Assembly: GCA_009797885.1 (NCBI GenBank)
Contig: WNKP01000003.1
Span: forward strand, 124,001-188,000
DNA length: 64,000 nucleotides
From: Flavobacteriaceae bacterium GF1
GTDB lineage: Bacteria; Bacteroidota; Bacteroidia; Flavobacteriales; Flavobacteriaceae
Direction of reading: 5' to 3'
A model generated the notes under the pieces. That model was not told the origin of the DNA. It worked only from the letters and a program-made list of their open reading frames with translations, and searched no databases. Made by a program: the position numbers and the translations under genes. Shown one piece after another: positions 45,407-53,927 of the stretch. Position 1 is the first letter of the stretch. The number at the start of each line of letters is the position of its first letter.

Positions 45407-47158
45407 CTAATCCCATGAAGGCACTTGTGATAAATCCGAAATAAGCCTGTGTTTTTGATCGGGTTTTAAATCCAGGTTATGGGATTGCGACAAAAAAATC
45501 AGGGTCTTCTTATGCTGCAGTTCCTTGAGCATATCCCGCACCAAACGTTCCATTTTAGGGTTGAGGCATTCAAAGGGTTCCTCTATGATAAGGATGGGTT
45601 TTTCGGTAAGTAGTGCACGGCAGTACATAAGCAGTTTGGTCTGGCCTAAGTTTAGATTACATCCCAAATCCCCGATGTGGTTGTGCAGTTGTAAACGATC
45701 CTTAGGATTTTCGTGTTGCTGTAAATACGCCAGCAATTTTTCCGCCTTTTTCTTACGTTCTTTATTTCGGCTATAGACCAGGGCCTCATAGACGTCCCTA
45801 CCGTATAGTGGATAATCATTGGAAACCACTGCCATATTTTTCCGAATGGTTTTTTCCGAAAGTGAGGTATAGGGAATATTGTTTACGCTCAATTGTCCTT
45901 TCTCCGGGGGAATGGTTTTGAGCAAAAGCTTGATGAGGGTAGATTTACCGCAGCCAGAGGGGCCATATAAAAAAGTTGAGGTTTTGGGCCGGATTTCAAG
46001 ATTCAGGTTGCCGAAGACCGGTTTTTCCATCGCTTCATAACGAAATTGTACATTCTCGAATCTAATGGTACGGTCCTTAAAGGACAATTCTTCAAAGGGC
46101 AGATCATTCTCTTTGGACATCTTGAATACCCGTATCAATTTTTCGAATGAAATATTGCCCAACTTCCATACAATACTTACCCTCAGTGTTCTGCGAAGTA
46201 CTGGGAGTATGGCAAGAATGAGTAGGATAATAATCAATAATGAGCTGCCATCGATACCATCTTGGTAAGTGGATCCATGAAGTACATATACCATAATTAT
46301 ACCCAACAGGCCATAGGTCAAGGCCGGGATACTGGCCTGTAGCAAGGCCACTGTTCCCGCATACTTTTTTCCAATTCCATACAGTTTTTCGGAACGTTTG
46401 CGATATCTTTTGTTCTCCGGGGTGTATTTGTTGAATGCCTTTAGGCTGGACATGGCCCGTAATCGCGTGTTTACAAAAGAGAGCATCCCCGATTTTCGAT
46501 TCCGTTTTTCCAAGGACTGTCGGTACAACACTCTATTAAGGAACCACAATACTATTGTTGCCAATAGGATGAAGCCTAACATAAGCCCTGCGAGGACCAC
46601 ATCCATAAAGACAATTACCGAGAACACAATTCCCAAAAGCAATATATCCTGCAGAAATCGCAATACTCCATTTTTGATATAGTTCTGTATGCTTTTCAGG
46701 TCGCCGCTAAAGCGTAGTAGGTATTTTCCGATTCCTTTTTTGTCATAAATGGGCATGGCTATCTGCACTTGGGCAGCGAAGAGCCGTTCCCTTAGGGATT
46801 TGGCAAATCGTTCCCCTACCCATGCAATGCCGTAACGGTTGGCATATTCAAACAAGAACCGGAGGCCCACCAAACCGAAAAAGAGCAGAAAGAAGCTGGT
46901 ATGGTCAGTGGTGTCCATATAGGGAATAAATCCAAAGGCCTTCAACCTATGGGAAGAGAACCCAAAGGCAAATTCATAAAATCTACCAATGCTAATGGGA
47001 ATCAGTATGGTAAATATATTGTAGGCAAATCCAGCTAATAAGGTCATGGCGACCCAGACCTTGTTGAAATTTATAAAGTCACCTATTAAACTCCATTTTG
47101 TAGTTTCCACACGCCGGTTTTTTGGAAAAGACCACACCATCACAAAAATATTATTCAA
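45407..47158 (-). CDS. ABC transporter, permease plus ATP-binding domain (degenerate NBD)
   Basis: The 583 aa protein has an N-terminal transmembrane region of about six helices (residues 35-320) typical of ABC exporters, and a C-terminal nucleotide-binding domain with Walker A GPSGCGKST (about residue 400). The signature loop is unusual: LNLGQ instead of LSGGQ, and the Walker B reads ILIIEEP, with Glu where Asp is expected. The switch region reads SQSHN. So ATP hydrolysis may be weak. It might export a small hydrophobic or peptide substrate. It overlaps the HTTM gene by 8 bp and ends the operon. Confidence 0.82.
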   Translation of the reverse strand: MNNIFVMVWSFPKNRRVETTKWSLIGDFINFNKVWVAMTLLAGFAYNIFTILIPISIGRFYEFAFGFSSHRLKAFGFIPYMDTTDHTSFFLLFFGLVGLRFLFEYANRYGIAWVGERFAKSLRERLFAAQVQIAMPIYDKKGIGKYLLRFSGDLKSIQNYIKNGVLRFLQDILLLGIVFSVIVFMDVVLAGLMLGFILLATIVLWFLNRVLYRQSLEKRNRKSGMLSFVNTRLRAMSSLKAFNKYTPENKRYRKRSEKLYGIGKKYAGTVALLQASIPALTYGLLGIIMVYVLHGSTYQDGIDGSSLLIIILLILAILPVLRRTLRVSIVWKLGNISFEKLIRVFKMSKENDLPFEELSFKDRTIRFENVQFRYEAMEKPVFGNLNLEIRPKTSTFLYGPSGCGKSTLIKLLLKTIPPEKGQLSVNNIPYTSLSEKTIRKNMAVVSNDYPLYGRDVYEALVYSRNKERKKKAEKLLAYLQQHENPKDRLQLHNHIGDLGCNLNLGQTKLLMYCRALLTEKPILIIEEPFECLNPKMERLVRDMLKELQHKKTLIFLSQSHNLDLKPDQKHRLISDLSQVPSWD

Positions 47159-48485
47159 TAAAACGGACCTTATCGTCCAGACCCACTAATGCACATGAAT
47201 CTTGTTTCCCAAACCAAGTATAGCGGTGGCGGGCAACCACATTGTACATAGTATCCCTTATAAAACTTGGAACAAGGATAAGCACTGAAAGCAAAGGCCA
47301 CATGGATTTTAGCCTTCCCAGAATCCGGAGCACGGCTTCACTTTTTCGATATAGGATGCCATCTTCGATTAATACCAGGGAATCCATGCTGTCTTTAATG
47401 GCAAAAGGTTTAAGTAAGTCATTCGCGGCAGCTGATTGGAGGGATGCGAACCGAAACTCCGCTTTTGTTTCGTTTTCCATGACAAAACGCACCCAACCAT
47501 TACAAAGGTTACAGACCCCATCGAAAAGAATGACCGGCGATGAATTTTGGTTTGTAGATGTTACTGTACCGTTAGTAGTATTAGCGACCTTCTTGCGGGC
47601 CTTGGTGAGCAATTTTTCAGGGGCAAAAAAGGAAAGGAAGATTAATCCGGTCATCTGGTACCGAAAGGTAATTCCCATGATGAAATAAATGCCCCAGTGC
47701 ATGCCCCATGTCAAGACAGCCCAAAACCTGCCCCATCTTTTTTTGTAAAGTGCCAAGGGCGCCCCCAGCTCTACAATAAAGGTAAAAATACCCAATAGGA
47801 AAAACAGCCATGTATGCTTGTAAATCACGTTGAAGAAGGGTGCGGTTTCGGCTCCTAATATGGATTTGCGTAGGGCATCCACGGCAATTTGCGAACGCAT
47901 TGCGCTGCCAGTGGCCCAATCCCAAGCCAAATCACCGGCAATTTTGGCCACACCGGATAGAAAATAGGAGCCAACGGTTACAGCACAGATAAGCATAATA
48001 GGCCAACCATATCGCCAATGGGCATTTTGTTTAGGAACCCCTTTTCGTCGTTGGCTCCATGCATCTACGGACCATGCATCTGCCGAAGCCACCAAGCCTA
48101 CAATAAGGATATGCAGCACAAGGGCATTTCGGTTGTGGTAAATCATTGACCATGAGTTGCGATAGCTAAAGAACAGCAAGGCTAAAATGGCAAATGCCGG
48201 CCCGGTGATTCGGAACTTCCATCCAAGGATGTAACAGATGTTGAAAACGATTAACAGGATCGAAATCCACCAAAACAGGTTTGGATGCAGGGGCTCTTGC
48301 ATCCAGGATAAAAGGCCCACGGGCTCAAAGGCATCCGTATTTTGTACCATACGTTGCAGCATATTGAAACGGGACAAAAGATACCAAAGGCAAAAGCCCC
48401 CGGTGGCCATACGTATAATGGCGAGACGTTCTGGGTTTACCTGTGCAAACCAGACATTTTTAATACTGTTCCATACCATATTCAT
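47151..48485 (-). CDS. HTTM (VKGC-like) membrane domain fused to DCC thiol-redox domain
   Basis: About 444 aa. The first ~310 residues form a multi-helix HTTM domain, related to the membrane part of vitamin K-dependent gamma-carboxylases. The C-terminal ~120 residues are a DUF393/DCC domain with the FDGVCNLC motif (D-x2-C-x2-C) of thiol-disulfide oxidoreductase-like proteins. The ATG at 48485 is chosen; longer frames to 48545 overlap the previous gene more deeply. It overlaps the end of the small membrane protein (48460-48485) and the start of the ABC gene, so the three are translated together. Confidence 0.82.
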   Translation of the reverse strand: MNMVWNSIKNVWFAQVNPERLAIIRMATGGFCLWYLLSRFNMLQRMVQNTDAFEPVGLLSWMQEPLHPNLFWWISILLIVFNICYILGWKFRITGPAFAILALLFFSYRNSWSMIYHNRNALVLHILIVGLVASADAWSVDAWSQRRKGVPKQNAHWRYGWPIMLICAVTVGSYFLSGVAKIAGDLAWDWATGSAMRSQIAVDALRKSILGAETAPFFNVIYKHTWLFFLLGIFTFIVELGAPLALYKKRWGRFWAVLTWGMHWGIYFIMGITFRYQMTGLIFLSFFAPEKLLTKARKKVANTTNGTVTSTNQNSSPVILFDGVCNLCNGWVRFVMENETKAEFRFASLQSAAANDLLKPFAIKDSMDSLVLIEDGILYRKSEAVLRILGRLKSMWPLLSVLILVPSFIRDTMYNVVARHRYTWFGKQDSCALVGLDDKVRFIE

Positions 48486-48942
48486 CACTATTGATTTTAT
48501 AGATTGCAATTTTCCGTTCCAAGACCGGGAGGGTATCCTTTTCAAGAAAATATCCCTCCAGGTGATAATATCCCTTGACTAGTTCCAGGGCCATAAGCCT
48601 GTCATAAAGCTGAGGTTCCTTTTTTGCGATGTTACCTGCTACTTTTTGGAGAAAGGGTAACCCCTTTTCTTTCTTTCTCGCCTTGTTGATCTGCCGTCTT
48701 ACTTGATTGAATCCTCCAGTACCTGCCAATTTGTAGGGAATCCTGAAGTCTTGCCCCAAAGTATCCTGCCCCACCACGTAGTAGAGGCCATAGTTTTGTG
48801 TCCTTTTTTTAGCAAACATGGGGTAGTACGATAGTGGAAAACTATCTTTGGGATGCTTTGCCCAATTCTGTACTACGGGAGAAAGTACCAGAAGGAGTAC
48901 GACTATACTGAAAACCAGCGCCTGTGTCTTTGAAAAATTCAT
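48460..48942 (-). CDS. unknown small membrane-anchored protein
   Basis: A 160 aa protein with one N-terminal transmembrane segment (about residues 7-23) and a charged extracytoplasmic domain containing FPLSYYPMF, which is a recurring motif near HTTM proteins by my memory, and a Lys/Arg-rich region RRQINKARKKEKG. Not otherwise recognised. It lies 23 bp after the P-loop NTPase gene and overlaps the HTTM-DCC gene by 26 bp; its function is probably tied to that protein. Confidence 0.7.
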   Translation of the reverse strand: MNFSKTQALVFSIVVLLLVLSPVVQNWAKHPKDSFPLSYYPMFAKKRTQNYGLYYVVGQDTLGQDFRIPYKLAGTGGFNQVRRQINKARKKEKGLPFLQKVAGNIAKKEPQLYDRLMALELVKGYYHLEGYFLEKDTLPVLERKIAIYKINSDEYGMEQY

Positions 48943-48965
48943 TGTTATTGTGTTTTAGGGCGATT

Positions 48966-50012
48966 CTAGATTGCCATTTGTACCTTTTTGTCACCTAGCA
49001 ATTTGCTTAAAAGTGCTCCATCGACCAATTTCTCCAAGGTCAGGACCGGAAGCTTTTCCTTCCGTTCCACTTCCCCTACCATAAGGGGACTCCCGGTAAA
49101 CCGCCCCCCAAGGGCGAACAGGCGCTCAGAAAAGATTGGCGACAACATTTGAATGCCCGTGTGCACTGCAAGACTGTCGCTGCAGGACAGGATAACATGG
49201 TCCGCAGTATCCGTAAAGGGCAGGTGGCACATTAGTTTATGGGTTTCCCTTTGATAGAGGCCATCCGCAATTTCAATGACCACATAATCGAATTGCATTT
49301 TGGCCACTTCCTTGAGCAGTCCCTCATGGATATCGAGAATCTCATCCAGAGTGCAGAGGTAAGTAGAAGGATAGCCCATCTCCGAAAAATCGGTCACATA
49401 GTCGGCTCCACAATCCAGGCAAAGCATTTTGTCCTTGTTAAAAATTGTGCCTGTCAACTTTATATAGGCCACTTTATTTCCTGCATTTTTTAGCCCACGG
49501 CAAAGAAAAGCCGCCGTCGTTGTCTTACCACTGTCCATACTGGCCCCAACAGAAAGAATAGTTTTGAAAGGCCGGGATTTGAAAGGTTGGAATGGTGTGG
49601 TTTCCCTGTGATGATATATGGTATTGATTACCTTGCCGCCCGAGTCGGTGGCATAGCCTACCAATTTTAATTTGGTTGGCCCAATATCTTCCAGTTTGTA
49701 ATACATGGAGGCCACATTACCAACCACACCGCCTTTGCCCACAAGGTCATATACTTCTTGATATGCTTCTGGCACATAGGCTTCAAATTGATTACTGGCA
49801 TAGCGGTTTCCAAAAGCGGCCATAATGTGGTCCTCTTCAAATATGTAACAGTTCCTTCCTTCAAAGTCCTGAATAGCTTTAATGGACCATAATTCAAGTA
49901 CTTCAAAAATGGCAACGTCCCCTGGCTTGGGTATATGGGTGGTAATAATGTCCCGATTAATTGTAAAATCGGTTACATACTTACAGCTATTTGCTTTTTT
50001 GATTATTTTCAT
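48966..50012 (-). CDS. P-loop NTPase (MobB/DUF1611-like)
   Basis: The 348 aa protein has an N-terminal domain of about 150 residues with a beta-rich and Rossmann-like look and a C-terminal P-loop domain: SVGASMDSGKTTTAAFLCRGL (Walker A, about residues 160-175), a YVVIEIADGLY Walker B-like strand and CSDSLAVHTG. The fold is that of deviant P-loop proteins such as MobB or DUF1611. Two Cys in MLCLDCGADYV may bind metal. No signal peptide, so it works in the cytoplasm. It lies between DUF2490 and the small membrane protein with 23-27 bp gaps; the biochemical role is unknown. Confidence 0.7.
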   Translation of the reverse strand: MKIIKKANSCKYVTDFTINRDIITTHIPKPGDVAIFEVLELWSIKAIQDFEGRNCYIFEEDHIMAAFGNRYASNQFEAYVPEAYQEVYDLVGKGGVVGNVASMYYKLEDIGPTKLKLVGYATDSGGKVINTIYHHRETTPFQPFKSRPFKTILSVGASMDSGKTTTAAFLCRGLKNAGNKVAYIKLTGTIFNKDKMLCLDCGADYVTDFSEMGYPSTYLCTLDEILDIHEGLLKEVAKMQFDYVVIEIADGLYQRETHKLMCHLPFTDTADHVILSCSDSLAVHTGIQMLSPIFSERLFALGGRFTGSPLMVGEVERKEKLPVLTLEKLVDGALLSKLLGDKKVQMAI

Positions 50013-50039
50013 GATACTATCTATTTGTGGGGTTTATAA

Positions 50040-50813
50040 TTAGATTTTGAAACGATAGGAGAAACTAAAACTCAATACTGAAAAGTTGTTAAACCCCCTC
50101 AGGATATCACCATCCCGGGGATCGACTACGTTGATTTGGCGAAATCTACTCCCTATATTGAACTCAGTTTGCCTCATAAAACTCAAACTGACATTGGCAC
50201 GTTTAAAAGGTCGAAACCGGACACCAATACGGATACGGTGTGCGTGCAGACCGTTGGGTGATTGGCGTACAATAACATCCCCATCCGTATCCCTATAATT
50301 CAATGGCCTACCATTGAGGTAATAATGAAGTTCATTGGTCATATAAGGTGTAATGTCCATGGGAAGTCCAAAATCACCTGCATTGAGCCCCAATGCGTAC
50401 CGAAGGCGATATTCAAATTTACTTCGTGAAGGAAAGTGCCATTCTGCCCGAAGTTGGTTGGCAATCCTAAGTTTTCCCAGTTTAAATCGATAACGCACCC
50501 TGGGGTCAATTCTATTTCTGGCCTGCTGATCGGGATCTGCCGGATCCGAAGAACGGATATAACCCAATCCTACAGTGATGTTACGGTTGAACCGATAGTC
50601 AACACGGGCACTATTCTGCATCGAGGTAAGGTCCATGCGATCATCGAAAAGATAAAGTTGACCTGCCCGAACACGCCATTCCTTGGTAATATTGGTTCGG
50701 TACGAGTGCCCTGCCCAGAATTTCATGCCTTCCTGGGCAGAAAGGGGCAAGCTCAATAGGCTCGCCAAAAAAAGTAATAGTAAGGGGTTGTTTTTGGGAT
50801 GTATCATTTCCAT
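50040..50813 (-). CDS. DUF2490 outer-membrane beta-barrel protein
   Basis: The 257 aa protein has a signal peptide (LLLLFLASLLSLPLSAQ) and a beta-barrel pattern of alternating residues typical of DUF2490 (NITVGLGYIRSSD, ARVDYRFNRN, RVRYRFKLGKLRIANQLRAEW), ending in a strand with aromatic end residues (FSFSYRFKI), as outer-membrane proteins do. Function of the family is unknown. It begins 127 bp after the CHAT gene and leads the downstream run of P-loop NTPase, small TM, HTTM-DCC and ABC genes. Confidence 0.85.
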   Translation of the reverse strand: MEMIHPKNNPLLLLFLASLLSLPLSAQEGMKFWAGHSYRTNITKEWRVRAGQLYLFDDRMDLTSMQNSARVDYRFNRNITVGLGYIRSSDPADPDQQARNRIDPRVRYRFKLGKLRIANQLRAEWHFPSRSKFEYRLRYALGLNAGDFGLPMDITPYMTNELHYYLNGRPLNYRDTDGDVIVRQSPNGLHAHRIRIGVRFRPFKRANVSLSFMRQTEFNIGSRFRQINVVDPRDGDILRGFNNFSVLSFSFSYRFKI

Positions 50814-50940
50814 GTTTTCTCAATTGGGGATTGTATTGTTTATTTCTATAAGGGGAAAACGCTGGAAACGTGACCAAAGAGGTGACAATTTCTCGGATCG
50901 CCAAAGCGTGACGGAGTGCCCGCGGCAGGGAATGGTGGGC

Positions 50941-53772
50941 TTACGAGGTTTTTAGGCGCTTAAAATACCGGTATAAGAAAATGCCAACAACCAGAGATGA
51001 TCCCATGGCCAAAGCAATCAAGGACCAAGGAAAGCGCGTGGCTGGTCCAACCTTGCCCACCAGGACAAAATTGGCCCAATAATAAGGATGCCGTTGGCTG
51101 GGTGTTACTTCTTTTAGGTAGTTCAGCTTGGCCTTCCGGAGTGCCAAATCAAAAGGAACACCCTGTTTCACATATGTTAAAAAAGAGTGGGTAATGCCCA
51201 GGGAACTGGACTCACTTGCATTCCAGAGACTGGAAAGCACATTCTGGGAGCCTGCCAGCAAAAAAGCTTTACTCATGCCCTGTACGCCCTCTCCATTGTA
51301 AATCTTGCCATTCGCTGAATGACAGGCACTCAAGAGCACCAAATTCGCCCCTAAGCGGTTTTTATAGAGATCGGGTGGGGATAGTAGAAATTCCTTCTTT
51401 GTATCATCAAAGATGATGCAAGATCGGCTGGGGTCATCGGTATCGACCAGACCATGTAGCGACAAGTGCAGAATTCGTGCATTATTGGCATTGTTGTAAA
51501 AATTCTCCAGGGACGCGCGATCATCGAGAAATGTTCTGCCGCCAAAGATTTCGGAAGCCTGTTCGACCTCTTTTTTGGAAAGTGAAAGTGGCGACAGGGC
51601 TTCCTCACCAAAGAAACGCTTTCTGAACCTTAGTTTTGTGCTGAGCGAATTACTATATGAAGCGGCAAAGCCCATATAGTCCTCTGGAGGAATTTCCCCA
51701 TTATCACCTTTTCGTCCAAGAAGTTGCGTGGCATAGGCATATGTGAACGCATAGTCCTCGATAAGATGGCCCCCACCGTTGTACAATGCCTCAAAAGATA
51801 GGGTATGCAACGAACCATCGGGAATAATGCACAGACGCTCCACATTTGTTAGCCGTGACAGTCCTTTTTCCATCAATTGCTCAAAAATGAACTGGGAATC
51901 CGTCTGTGAAAAGGGTATTTCAGGATTGCCGCATTGTTCGGTGAACCGTTCTATGCATTTTCGGAGCTTTGGGGTAAACGGCACTGTTGTACTGAAAAAT
52001 TGGGTGGAGGAAATCCAAAAAACATAAATGGATTCCTGGGACTCAAAAAACTCCAGTACGGCCAAATCCCCCGGAAGCTTTTCCTGTATGGCCTGGATGG
52101 AGGGAACTTTCAAAAACCGGTACCGTTCCCTATAATATTCAGGTTCCCTTTCTTCCAATCGTATCAAAAAGGCATCCAGGGCATTTTGGGCCTGTAAAAA
52201 TGACTGCAACAAGGAATCCCTGTTGTCATCGGATGCCTCAAAAAGAAGGGATTGTCTCTCGTTCATTCTTTCACGAAGCCTACTTTCCTCTTCAAGAATG
52301 GTCTTTGAGGCCGTGGTATGCAAGCCGTTGATGCGATTGAGTTCCTGTTGTAAGGTCAAGGCCTTGGTCTTGGCCGAGAATTGATGGGCCTGCTCCAAAT
52401 AATAGGTGTCCCCTGTTAGATCGTATAGCCGCAATGCATCTTGTATGGCCTTGCCATAATATTGGAACCGAACATCCAGAAATTCAAGTTTCGATTGCTC
52501 AAATTGAAGTGAGAGCAATCCTTTTTTGATTACCGAATCAATTTTATGCTGTACGTCCAAGGAATATTGGAGCCACTCCAAATCTCCTGTGTTCTTATAC
52601 TTTTGTTCGAAAATACGGGTCTTTAGTTCCATTAGGCGAATCAAGGTGTTCTGGTTCTTGATTTCTATGTTGCTTACGGTAGGGACCGTTCTTTGATCAA
52701 GCTTTGTATTCGGCGCCACCATACGAAAACCCTTTGCCAACTGTTCGTTTGCCCTGTAGAACGCTCCTTGCTTTAGATATAGCTCAGCAAAATTTTCATA
52801 AGTAAGGGCCATCATTTCCAATCCGCTACCTTTTTGATAAAACTGTTTCCGTATATATAGGACTTCATGCATTACATCCTCGGCTTGCTTGAATTCCTTT
52901 TTTTCCATATGTAAAAAGGCCAGTACTTCAAGACCAATGGCATAATATTGTGGACTGTCCTGCCGGTCGATAAGGCTCAATGCCCTTTTGGCCAGGGTTT
53001 CGGCACGGTCATACTTCTTTTGTTCGAAAGCGATGGTGGCTGCATTTAGATATACAGGAACCATATCTTGAGAAGGTACTAAATCAGGATTGGCCCTGGC
53101 CAGTTTTAGGGCCCTATCAACATAGTTCGAGGCCTCATCATAATCCTTAAAATCCATATGTAAGGTCACAGCACTGTTCAATGCCTCAAACTGTTCCAAC
53201 ACTGCGTTTTCTTTTTCAAAAAGATTGATGGCATTGGAAAAATAGAGCTGGGCCCTGAACAAATCATCCAATGATTCGTAAAACAGCCCTATACCATGAT
53301 ATTTTAAGGCTAATTGGTATGGTGGGTACTCTTTGGCATTTTCAAAAATGTTTAACGCTTCATCAAGGTAGCCCTTGGCTTTTTCGGTATTCCCCAGATA
53401 TTGGTGGCAAATGCCCAAATTATAGATGATGTTGGCCTTTTCACTGCGGGGTACTTTCGAGCAGTTTTCCCACAGGGGAAGTACCTTGCCGCCAAAATAA
53501 TCAATGGCCTCGGCCTCCCGGTAGGCCAAATAATAGGAAAGCCCTATTTTATGGTAAATCCGGCCTTTATCGTAACAATCCAATCTCTGGAATACATCGG
53601 CTCTCTCAAGTTGATCGATCAACCTAAAATTGGCCTCGTAGTCTTCTGTTTCAATATTGGAATTGATTTGACTGTAGGTCTTGTCAAAATATTCATTACC
53701 GAAAACAAAATGGTTTAGGAAGCAACATAAAATAAAAAGCCATATGCCTTGTAGCTTGATCAATGCGGGCAA
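50941..53772 (-). CDS. membrane-anchored TPR-CHAT caspase-like protease
   Basis: The 943 aa protein has a signal sequence, about ten TPR-like units (roughly residues 40-420), a coiled-coil stretch (about residues 480-560), a CHAT domain (about residues 640-900) and a C-terminal transmembrane helix (about 914-932) with a basic end. The catalytic dyad of clan CD proteases is visible: His773 in LSLHG and Cys817 in LLSACHSANG. Start is TTG at 53772, because an in-frame stop lies two codons upstream and no ATG precedes the signal peptide. It would cleave after basic or acidic residues; substrate unknown. It follows the subtilase gene by 155 bp. Confidence 0.88.
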   Translation of the reverse strand: MPALIKLQGIWLFILCCFLNHFVFGNEYFDKTYSQINSNIETEDYEANFRLIDQLERADVFQRLDCYDKGRIYHKIGLSYYLAYREAEAIDYFGGKVLPLWENCSKVPRSEKANIIYNLGICHQYLGNTEKAKGYLDEALNIFENAKEYPPYQLALKYHGIGLFYESLDDLFRAQLYFSNAINLFEKENAVLEQFEALNSAVTLHMDFKDYDEASNYVDRALKLARANPDLVPSQDMVPVYLNAATIAFEQKKYDRAETLAKRALSLIDRQDSPQYYAIGLEVLAFLHMEKKEFKQAEDVMHEVLYIRKQFYQKGSGLEMMALTYENFAELYLKQGAFYRANEQLAKGFRMVAPNTKLDQRTVPTVSNIEIKNQNTLIRLMELKTRIFEQKYKNTGDLEWLQYSLDVQHKIDSVIKKGLLSLQFEQSKLEFLDVRFQYYGKAIQDALRLYDLTGDTYYLEQAHQFSAKTKALTLQQELNRINGLHTTASKTILEEESRLRERMNERQSLLFEASDDNRDSLLQSFLQAQNALDAFLIRLEEREPEYYRERYRFLKVPSIQAIQEKLPGDLAVLEFFESQESIYVFWISSTQFFSTTVPFTPKLRKCIERFTEQCGNPEIPFSQTDSQFIFEQLMEKGLSRLTNVERLCIIPDGSLHTLSFEALYNGGGHLIEDYAFTYAYATQLLGRKGDNGEIPPEDYMGFAASYSNSLSTKLRFRKRFFGEEALSPLSLSKKEVEQASEIFGGRTFLDDRASLENFYNNANNARILHLSLHGLVDTDDPSRSCIIFDDTKKEFLLSPPDLYKNRLGANLVLLSACHSANGKIYNGEGVQGMSKAFLLAGSQNVLSSLWNASESSSLGITHSFLTYVKQGVPFDLALRKAKLNYLKEVTPSQRHPYYWANFVLVGKVGPATRFPWSLIALAMGSSLVVGIFLYRYFKRLKTS

Positions 53773-53927
53773 ACATTAGACGGGGCGTATCCCAATTCGA
53801 AACCAGTACCAAAGTAACGAATTTAAACACGACCCGTTCAATCTTTTTGCACAATACCCTTATAAGCAATCACAAAATAGTCTTTAGTTTACATTTGCAG
53901 CCATGCTTTCCTACACCATGACCATGG

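Noticed and set aside
50941-53772. Type III-E CRISPR (Craspase) or gasdermin-type use of the TPR-CHAT protease
   Set aside because: This protein has a signal peptide and membrane anchor, and no gRAMP, cas or gasdermin-like gene is in the window.
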